Source: CAYWMD01 sp964458575 (GTDB taxonomy: Bacteria > Verrucomicrobiota > Verrucomicrobiia > Limisphaerales > JADLHS01). From it: 14,032 nt of DNA. Below the pieces are notes generated by a model. It worked only from the letters and a program-made list of their open reading frames with translations, ran no database searches and was not told the DNA's origin. Position numbers and translations under genes: made by a program. This document shows, piece by piece, positions 7,713 through 13,527 of the stretch. The stretch is taken from positions 1-14,032 of the forward strand of contig CAYWMD010000097.1 of assembly GCA_964458575.1 (NCBI GenBank), read 5' to 3'. Every line of letters starts with the position of its first letter. Position 1 is the stretch's first letter.

Positions 7713-8707
7713 GTTTGTCTCCCAACAAAATACAGCCCGGCATAAACCTTTGGGTCAATCAACACACCGGCTTTGGCCTTCGCCGCAAGCCACGAGTCCA
7801 TGTCGCTCAAGGAAACCTCATGAACGGTGATCTCCTCGTGCGCCACTCCACCGCCTGCCCCCACGCGCCGTAGCTTGGAAGCAACAAACAGCGTCACGAC
7901 CTCCGAACCCAGCCCGGCTGAAGCCGGACCGTGGGTCACGGCCTCAATTTGTCCAGCCTCGTATCCCGTTTCCTCCACCAATTCGCGGCCAGCCGCTTCC
8001 ACATGGGATTCATCGCTGCTGCCGGGCTCATCGCCAATGATGCCAGCGGGCAGTTCAATGGTTCGGGCGTGAACCGGAATCCGATATTGCTCAACCAACA
8101 GGATTTTCTTCTCGTCCGTCACCGCCGCGATGATGGCCGCGCCGGTGGCATTGGTGCGATGGGCGTATTCCCAACGTCCTTCTTTGATCAGCGCCACAAA
8201 CTTTCCGGCAAACAGCGGCTGCCCATTTTGGGGGATCGCACGAGCGGTCAGGCGTTGGCGCACCGCTTGAATCAACTCGGACAAGCTGCTCACCAGCGGT
8301 ACCCCGTACCGCTGACATACCATGGCGACATTTCCTTGGCGCCAATAGCCGTCCGGGCAGGAAACCAGCAGCTTGCCGGTGCGGGCATACAATCCGAGCT
8401 CCAGGAGCGAAACGGGCGCTCGCGATTCCGGCGCCAGATGCAAGGCAATCAAACCGGCACGTTCCAATCCGGCCAGTTCCCAGTCCACTTGCTCGCGAAA
8501 TTCAGGAACGTCCGCGCTTTGAGCAACCGTTGCCCGCCACTCATCGCGGCGGGGATTGAGAATGGTGACGGCCTCCGCATCAAATGCGGCAATGAAGTGC
8601 TTTTGCCATTGAACCGCCGCGCCCTCGTCAATTGAGCCGGCGAGAAAGATCGCGGGCGTTTCAAACTTTGCCGGCAGCAGCTCCGGCGCAGTGATGACGG
8701 TTCTCAT
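7709..8707 (-). CDS. Nucleoside 2-deoxyribosyltransferase-like domain fused to a Nudix hydrolase
   Basis: A 332-residue two-domain protein. Residues about 1-150 resemble the nucleoside 2-deoxyribosyltransferase-like fold: FLAGSID (21-27), NPRRDEW (51-57), REQVDWELAGLERAGL (71-86) and SLLELGLYA (100-108), where E103 occupies the place of the family's nucleophile. Such domains cleave or transfer N-glycosidic bonds of nucleosides. Residues about 160-332 are a Nudix domain of the ADP-ribose pyrophosphatase kind: VEQYRIPV, ELPAG (218-222) and RELVEETGYEAG (241-252). The upstream glycine and glutamate of the Nudix box are separated by a longer loop than in the classic G-x5-E spacing. An ADP-ribose or nucleotide-sugar substrate is likely. 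ATG 8707 is chosen over an upstream in-frame ATG because GGAGGA sits 5 bases before it and it overlaps the pncA stop by 4 bases (ATGA). Confidence 0.85.
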   Translation of the reverse strand: MRTVITAPELLPAKFETPAIFLAGSIDEGAAVQWQKHFIAAFDAEAVTILNPRRDEWRATVAQSADVPEFREQVDWELAGLERAGLIALHLAPESRAPVSLLELGLYARTGKLLVSCPDGYWRQGNVAMVCQRYGVPLVSSLSELIQAVRQRLTARAIPQNGQPLFAGKFVALIKEGRWEYAHRTNATGAAIIAAVTDEKKILLVEQYRIPVHARTIELPAGIIGDEPGSSDESHVEAAGRELVEETGYEAGQIEAVTHGPASAGLGSEVVTLFVASKLRRVGAGGGVAHEEITVHEVSLSDMDSWLAAKAKAGVLIDPKVYAGLYFVGRQT

Positions 8708-9336
8708 TGGTTTCCTCCGTTGTTTAGCAGCTCCGCGCTTTGCACCACGGTGACTCCCGCGCGCCGCATTTCCGCGATGGCGTTCTTCACATCGTCGGGG
8801 CGAAGATTTACACCCCGGCTGGCATCTTCGATCAGGAACGTCTTGAAGCCCATTCGCACAGCATCCAAAGCCGTGAACTTGACGCAGTAATCCGTGGCCA
8901 GTCCACAGACGAAAACGTCCGTGACCTCTTGGGTCTTGAGCCATTCGCTGAGCCCGGTGGACATGTGGCGGTTGTTGTCAAACAGGCCGCTGTAACTGTC
9001 GATGTTGGCATCGGTCCCCTTGGGAAACACCCTGGCAATGCAGCTGCGATTGAGCGTGGCGGCCAGTTCCACACCATGGGTTTGTTGCACGCAATGGACC
9101 GGCCAAAGCGTTTGTGGCAAGCCATTCAGTTCGATCTGCTCGAAGATCCTTCTTCCGGGATGATTCGCCGCGAAGCTGCGGTGATTGGCGGGATGCCAAT
9201 CCTGCGTGGCGATCACAATGGGGAAGACCGGCTGGAGCCGATTGATGACCGGAATGATTTTGTCGCCATCCGGCACGGCCAGCGCACCGCCGGGCAGGAA
9301 GTCGTTTTGAATGTCGACCAATATGAGTGCTTTCAT
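8704..9336 (-). CDS. pncA: Nicotinamidase (PncA)
   Basis: A 210-residue cytoplasmic isochorismatase-fold amidohydrolase that turns nicotinamide into nicotinate and ammonia, feeding the Preiss-Handler route back to NAD+. All catalytic features are visible: VDIQNDF with D8, FPKGTD with K106 and GLATDYCV with the nucleophile C151 form the Asp-Lys-Cys triad. Metal ligands are D46, H48 (QDWHP) and H81 (WPVHC). Length and motif spacing are normal. ATG 9336 overlaps the kptA stop by 4 bases (ATGA); no Shine-Dalgarno is seen, so translation probably depends on coupling. An upstream in-frame ATG at 9396 would add 20 unrelated residues inside kptA and is rejected. Placed directly after kptA, whose reaction releases nicotinamide, it most simply disposes of or recycles that product. 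Confidence 0.95.
   Translation of the reverse strand: MKALILVDIQNDFLPGGALAVPDGDKIIPVINRLQPVFPIVIATQDWHPANHRSFAANHPGRRIFEQIELNGLPQTLWPVHCVQQTHGVELAATLNRSCIARVFPKGTDANIDSYSGLFDNNRHMSTGLSEWLKTQEVTDVFVCGLATDYCVKFTALDAVRMGFKTFLIEDASRGVNLRPDDVKNAIAEMRRAGVTVVQSAELLNNGGNQ
8713..8718 (-). promoter_or_regulatory. Shine-Dalgarno site that fixes the start of the Nudix-fusion gene
   Basis: GGAGGA on the minus strand (8718-8713) stands 5 bases before ATG 8707, inside the last codons of pncA. It rejects the 79-residue in-frame N-terminal extension, which would run back through the pncA coding region in another frame and has Arg/Gly-rich shadow composition. Confidence 0.8.
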
Positions 9337-9878
9337 GGGAAATCGATGAATTGAGGTGGAACTTGAGCAACCAGCCAGACGCCATTCGCCGAACAACGAA
9401 ACTCATGACCGGCGCGATGCATGTCGCCCGCGCGGATCGTCAGCAACACGGGCTTGCCGTGTCGTCCGCCGACTTGCAGCGTGACTTTGGTTTCCGCTGA
9501 CAGATGCACATCGTGTCGGCCCATCTTGTTCAACCCATCTCTGCGGATGCCGTCGAGAAAACGGGTCGCTGTGCCGTGATACAAAATCTCGGGTGGCGTT
9601 TGCGGCGAATACTGCAAATCCACTTCCACCGAGTGTCCCTGGCTGGCGCGAATGCGTTGCCCATCCTCACTGAAGGCGAAGCGCTTCTTGTCGCTGGTGG
9701 CGACGATATGCTTGAGTTGATCGGGTGTCAGCGGCGTGCCGTGCCGGCTAACGGCTTCCAACAATTCGTTCACACCCACCCACCCCGCCTCGCCTAATTT
9801 CAATCCCACGGTCTCCGGCTCGTGCCGGAGAATCAGACTGAGGAACTTGCTGGTTCTGATTATTTCTTTGTCTGTCAT
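9333..9878 (-). CDS. kptA: RNA 2'-phosphotransferase (Tpt1/KptA)
   Basis: A 181-residue enzyme of the usual bacterial length. The family transfers an internal RNA 2'-phosphate to NAD+, releasing nicotinamide and ADP-ribose 1'',2''-cyclic phosphate; some bacterial members can also ADP-ribosylate nucleic-acid 5'-phosphate ends. Motifs in order: SKFLSLILRHEP (R18-H19), RIRASQGHS (R77), YHGT (100-103), VHLS (124-127) and GGRHGKP (R139). R18, H19, R77 and R139 match the catalytic Arg-His-Arg-Arg quartet, so it should be active. GGAGGGG 8 bases upstream supports ATG 9878, which overlaps the stop of the small membrane-protein gene by 4 bases (ATGA). No RNA ligase gene is seen in this window, so the source of the 2'-phosphate substrate is unknown. 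Confidence 0.95.
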   Translation of the reverse strand: MTDKEIIRTSKFLSLILRHEPETVGLKLGEAGWVGVNELLEAVSRHGTPLTPDQLKHIVATSDKKRFAFSEDGQRIRASQGHSVEVDLQYSPQTPPEILYHGTATRFLDGIRRDGLNKMGRHDVHLSAETKVTLQVGGRHGKPVLLTIRAGDMHRAGHEFRCSANGVWLVAQVPPQFIDFP

Positions 9879-10273
9879 GGAAAACGCCCCTCCAAGTAAT
9901 CGTTAAGTCGCGGATTCAATCGTTTCGCAAGCACGCCGTGATACCCTGGCGCGCGCATATCGGCGATGATAAGCGCGACCGTGATCGGGAGTTGGCAGAG
10001 CAGAACGCAGGACCACGTTAGCCGATCAAACCAAACCCAAATGACGACGTTCAAGACGAACAGCCCGGCCCAGATCAATTCCCGGCGACGTACAATCCTG
10101 AACACATTGCAGAAGAGGAAAAAATGCGCCGCCACAATCAGGAGCAACCACCACAGCGGGTTGCCTTGTTGCCACAGGACACCAGCGGCACCAAGGAAAG
10201 CGCAAATAGCCAGCGCATCCGTGAGCGAGAATCGAAAGCCCCAGGTGCGTGTTTTGTGATTTGGCTCACACAT
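9875..10273 (-). CDS. Small four-helix membrane protein, unknown function
   Basis: A 132-residue hydrophobic protein, not recognised as any named family. Four likely membrane helices lie at about 17-34, 39-58, 66-82 and 86-104, with a basic loop RIVRRRE (59-65) and a charged C-terminal tail. There is no signal peptide or catalytic motif. Its ATG overlaps the last 8 bases of the YdjM-like gene, and its stop overlaps kptA by 4 bases, which makes it a real member of the operon. AGGA lies about 11 bases before the start. It could partner the YdjM-like protein encoded just upstream or tether the soluble enzymes, but nothing in the sequence shows this. Confidence 0.78.
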   Translation of the reverse strand: MCEPNHKTRTWGFRFSLTDALAICAFLGAAGVLWQQGNPLWWLLLIVAAHFFLFCNVFRIVRRRELIWAGLFVLNVVIWVWFDRLTWSCVLLCQLPITVALIIADMRAPGYHGVLAKRLNPRLNDYLEGRFP

Positions 10274-11165
10274 GAAACGTGGTTCCTATTACGCGCTTAT
10301 CTCCATCCAGCAGCACATCGAGATCACCGAAGGTTGTTTTGAAATTGCGCGTCCGGAGGTCGCGGCAGGCTATAATCTCACCCGCGTCGGTCCTTTTCGC
10401 GCTCACGACGTGATACGCGGCTGACAATTCGCGCATGAGAATGAACTCCGGAACTTCCGCAAGTAGCCCCGCGTAAGTAGTATCGAGCACTTCCTGGTTC
10501 GCAAGCAGCTCACTCCGTCCGGTAATGGCATTGACCTGAATGATGCGAATGCAGCTACCGGTCTCGGTAACGCCAAAGAACCGCCAAGGCCACAGCGCCG
10601 ATGGCATCATGGTGATCGCGTCGGGAGCGATTGCCGCAGCGCCTCTGCGCATAAATCCCTTTGCGCCGAAGTAAACGACCATTACTCCAAAGAAAATTGC
10701 CGCACAACCAACCGACACTTCGCCGTTCTGGTAGAAGAGCCAAATTGTGAAGGACGTCGCAGTGAAAGTGAGCAGTGCCACGAATGCGTCGATAAAGAAT
10801 ACCCATTCAAGACAGAATCGCTTGCGCGAAAATGGGGCGAGCAAAGTCACGCCAAGCGTGTTGCTGAAATCCAGCAGTACGTGGATCGATAGGCCAACAA
10901 ACAGTCCCAAACCGAGCAAGAGACCATTGCCACCGCACGCATGGGCCAGCAACCCCGCCAGCATGCTGATCACCACATGCACCGGCAATGCGTGGCTCCA
11001 CGTCTGGTGCGCCCGCAGGAAGGCACGTTTACCAAAGACCCGGCTCAAGGCATCCAGATCAGGAACCACCGAACCTGCGACCAGCCCCAAGGCTAATTCG
11101 GGATGCGAATCCAGCACGGGTGTTGCTGCGATCAAACCAATGCCTGCATGTGTGACGATATCCAT
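10266..11165 (-). CDS. YdjM-like polytopic membrane protein (predicted metal-dependent hydrolase family)
   Basis: A 299-residue protein. The N-terminal half carries features of the YdjM/PF04307 integral-membrane family: MDIVTHAGIG (H6), AGSVVPDLDAL (30-40), HQTWSHALPVH (53-63) and HVLLDFSNTLGVTLLAPFS (95-113). These His and Asp residues are the proposed metal ligands. Membrane segments are evident at about 60-78, 82-98, 121-145 and 150-167. The C-terminal third (about 190-299) is soluble and starts with the family-like PSALWPWRFFGV. ATG 11165 is used: it overlaps the preceding stop by one base (TGATG), while the longer in-frame version from 11270 adds 35 non-membrane residues inside the upstream gene. 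Biochemical function of the family is unproven; in some bacteria members belong to the DNA-damage regulon. Why it sits among NAD+/ADP-ribose enzymes is unknown. Confidence 0.82.
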   Translation of the reverse strand: MDIVTHAGIGLIAATPVLDSHPELALGLVAGSVVPDLDALSRVFGKRAFLRAHQTWSHALPVHVVISMLAGLLAHACGGNGLLLGLGLFVGLSIHVLLDFSNTLGVTLLAPFSRKRFCLEWVFFIDAFVALLTFTATSFTIWLFYQNGEVSVGCAAIFFGVMVVYFGAKGFMRRGAAAIAPDAITMMPSALWPWRFFGVTETGSCIRIIQVNAITGRSELLANQEVLDTTYAGLLAEVPEFILMRELSAAYHVVSAKRTDAGEIIACRDLRTRNFKTTFGDLDVLLDGDKRVIGTTFHV

Positions 11166-12502
11166 CAGATGTAAACAGTTTCTCGTGCCTTCAACCACTC
11201 TGCGGGAATGCTTTCCCGACCCGCACTCAAAGCAATAATGCCGCACACGATGGCCGCGTTCGTGTCGCAATCGCCACCGACACTGACGGTCTTTCCCAAC
11301 GCATCTACAAAACGGTTAAGGTGATGAGCAGCCATCCAGATGCAGAAAGGCACTGTGTCGGGCGCAGTCACGAGCGAGCCGTTGCCCAATGAACGGGCAA
11401 CATCCTCTTCGGGAATCTCGGGCGGAGTGGTGCTCGCCAATAGAATGCCGCGGCGCACTTTGCTTTCTGGCGTGTGCTGAAGGACTGCGTCAAACATCCG
11501 CCGGACGCGGTCAGTTGTGTCATTTCTCAGTTCCCAAGCCATTGCGGCAGCAACCGCAACGGCCATTGCCCCGGCCACGGCTTCCGCGTGCGTGTGCGTG
11601 ACGAGTGAAGAAAGCCGCGCTTGCTCCACGCATTGAGTCAGATCGTCCGCGAAGTATGCCCCGAGCGGAGCAACGCGCATCGCGCTGCCGTTGCCCTTTG
11701 AACCCTGTCCGCCAAAGGCGTTGGCTGCGGTTTCTCGCCACTTTGCGCCGGCCATGATTTCGCGCATTTGAATGCGCGTCATTTTCCCGTAGCCGCGGTC
11801 CGGGTCGCGTTCGAATCTGCGGGCAAATCGCTTCGCCAGCGCATCCTGATCAATAAAGCCGTGCGACTTGAGAACCGCGCAGATCGAGATCGCCATCTCT
11901 GTGTCGTCGGTGTGAAACCAGGGTCCGGACGGAAGATTGTCTTCGGCCAGTCGCTGCGGTGCAGTGGGCGCTCGATAGCACAGCATTTCCCCGAGCGCGT
12001 CGCCCAAGCCCAATCCGTCGAGCGACAATTTCATGCGCTCAACCCGAGCCGCGTGATCAGCAGGCAGGTTGGCGTTCCAAGTGTTGGGATGTTCCGCAAG
12101 CAATCGTTTTGCAGTTCGCAGCCACGATGTTTCAATCCAATCGGCTCCGATTGGACCAACACGGTCCACCATCCAGCCCGCGAATCGCAGTTCGTTTTGC
12201 ATGGAATAAACACGATCCGTGTTCGACGAGTGAATCAACACCGGGCAAACCGGCATGAAGTCGCCCAAATAACGAGCGACATCCACGCCTGTTCCGGGAT
12301 CAGCCGTGACGCCCGGCATTGGATTCAAATCGTGATCGAGTGAAATGAGTGCTGCGGTCGGAAAGAATTCTTCGCATTCCGCGATCATCGAATGCGCATC
12401 GCACCAGACCCGGACCTCAAAGCCATCGCCCAACGCTGCAACCGTCTTTTGAAACGCTGCGATGCGCTCGTCGTAGTCTTCGAGGATGAGGATGGCTTTC
12501 AT
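11165..12502 (-). CDS. cREC-like cyclic-phosphate-processing domain fused to ADP-ribosylglycohydrolase
   Basis: A 445-residue fusion. Residues 1-135 resemble a receiver-fold domain: KAILILEDYDERIAAF at the start, SLDHDLN (54-60) and HSSN (91-94), the pattern of the 'cyclic-phosphate processing receiver' (cREC) domain that comparative genomics has linked to RNA-repair and KptA gene neighbourhoods. It is not an ordinary response-regulator receiver; LDHDL and HSxN are the distinctive part. Residues about 155-445 form an ADP-ribosylglycohydrolase: GLGDALGE (165-172), HTDDTEMA (197-204), GNGSAMRVAPLGAYFADD (271-288), VTHTHAEAVAGA (301-312) and GGDCDTNAAIVCGI (409-422), all expected metal-site motifs. 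A plausible job is opening and trimming the ADP-ribose 1'',2''-cyclic phosphate made by KptA; this is inference. ATG 12502 overlaps the upstream TGA by 4 bases and gives the canonical domain start; an in-frame ATG at 12550 is less likely. Confidence 0.88.
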   Translation of the reverse strand: MKAILILEDYDERIAAFQKTVAALGDGFEVRVWCDAHSMIAECEEFFPTAALISLDHDLNPMPGVTADPGTGVDVARYLGDFMPVCPVLIHSSNTDRVYSMQNELRFAGWMVDRVGPIGADWIETSWLRTAKRLLAEHPNTWNANLPADHAARVERMKLSLDGLGLGDALGEMLCYRAPTAPQRLAEDNLPSGPWFHTDDTEMAISICAVLKSHGFIDQDALAKRFARRFERDPDRGYGKMTRIQMREIMAGAKWRETAANAFGGQGSKGNGSAMRVAPLGAYFADDLTQCVEQARLSSLVTHTHAEAVAGAMAVAVAAAMAWELRNDTTDRVRRMFDAVLQHTPESKVRRGILLASTTPPEIPEEDVARSLGNGSLVTAPDTVPFCIWMAAHHLNRFVDALGKTVSVGGDCDTNAAIVCGIIALSAGRESIPAEWLKARETVYI

Positions 12503-13527
12503 TTCGACGCCTGCCTCTCTGTCAGAAAATGCTCCTGGAAGTATTTCCACTCCGCTTCACTGGTTTCCCATTCGCAGTAGATCGCGACGCCTTGATAATT
12601 CGTTGGCAATGCGTGGCGGGAGAGCCCGCGGTGAATTCCGAGCAACGCGTTTGTGATATTCTCAATCTTGGGATTGTGATAACCGACGTCAGCATCCTCG
12701 TAAGTCGGGACGCCGAGCAACACAGGTTTGTCTTCGCTCCACGCGAGCACCTCCCGAGTCCAGTCCGCCATCAGTCGCTGATAGGTCTTCGGAATGCGCT
12801 GTGCAGCGTCATACATCATTACCGCAAGTTGATCCGAGCGACGGGCGACTTCGCGGAAATATGGTTCGTCCCAGTGAACATCCTCATAAGGATGCCACCA
12901 TGTGGGCGGAGGATACGCGGCAACCGAAAGGAACTTTTCCTTTGGCAACGCAATTCGGAGTTCGTCGAGAAGTTGCAGGAAGTTCGTGTCGCCACTGGTT
13001 AACGGCTCGACGTTGATCTGGACGCCTGCCAATCGCGGATGGTCGGCAATCAGACTTTGCACGTTCGTGGCGAAGGCCGCGCGCCACTGCGCCTTGTGCA
13101 AGCGGGCGCTGCTGCCGTTCGGGCCGCCAATCCAAGGGATCACGCGAAAGCCCTCAAACGCGTCCAGGAATCGATCGACCTGTTCCGCGTCCACGGACGG
13201 GAGTCTGCCATCCGGTTCCGCCGGGCACAGATGCGGGAACACGTCGGTGATGTGATACCGCCGCAGTCGTCCGGCGAGCTCGCGAATTCGGGTCGGGTCG
13301 CGAAACCGGGCGATTTCGTTGGTCTTGCCGTTGCGGACGAACCAATCATCGCCGCCGAGCCAGCCGTGCCCAAGCCAAATTCCATTGTGCCCGAGGTCAT
13401 GACGCCCATCGCGAACGTCCAGCCCGGGACTCCAAAGCAACCAACCCAAGCCGATCACCGGCAGCAAGCAGCAACTGGCGATGATGGTTCGCCAAGGCGG
13501 ACGTTTTATTCTTTGCCAGATGTTCAT
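12499..13527 (-). CDS. Membrane-anchored GH18-like TIM-barrel protein
   Basis: A 342-residue protein with a cytoplasmic basic start (MNIWQRIKRPPWR) and one hydrophobic segment (about 14-33), so it is likely anchored with its domain outside the cytoplasm. The rest looks like a GH18-type barrel: GVQINVEPL (168-176) falls where GH18 has D-x-x-D-x-D-x-E, and VMMYD (236-240) matches the M-x-Y-D strand. The final glutamate E174 is kept, but the preceding aspartates are replaced (Q170, N172), so chitinase-type substrate-assisted catalysis is doubtful. It may bind a glycan or hydrolyse something else. ATG 13527 overlaps the stop of the NAD-kinase-like gene by 4 bases (ATGA), with GGTGG close upstream; the 157-residue longer version from 13998 is a shadow of that upstream gene. 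An extracytoplasmic sugar-hydrolase-like protein in an NAD+ operon is unexpected. Confidence 0.75.
   Translation of the reverse strand: MNIWQRIKRPPWRTIIASCCLLPVIGLGWLLWSPGLDVRDGRHDLGHNGIWLGHGWLGGDDWFVRNGKTNEIARFRDPTRIRELAGRLRRYHITDVFPHLCPAEPDGRLPSVDAEQVDRFLDAFEGFRVIPWIGGPNGSSARLHKAQWRAAFATNVQSLIADHPRLAGVQINVEPLTSGDTNFLQLLDELRIALPKEKFLSVAAYPPPTWWHPYEDVHWDEPYFREVARRSDQLAVMMYDAAQRIPKTYQRLMADWTREVLAWSEDKPVLLGVPTYEDADVGYHNPKIENITNALLGIHRGLSRHALPTNYQGVAIYCEWETSEAEWKYFQEHFLTERQASK

Noticed and set aside
7931..8635. 234-codon plus-strand open frame opposite the Nudix-fusion gene
   Set aside because: Shadow of a gene with clear deoxyribosyltransferase-like and Nudix motifs on the minus strand.
11165..12502. 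Ordinary two-component response regulator fused to an enzyme
   Set aside because: The receiver-like domain has LDHDL and HSSN rather than the usual phosphoacceptor and Thr/Lys pattern, there is no histidine kinase nearby, and the cREC pattern fits better.
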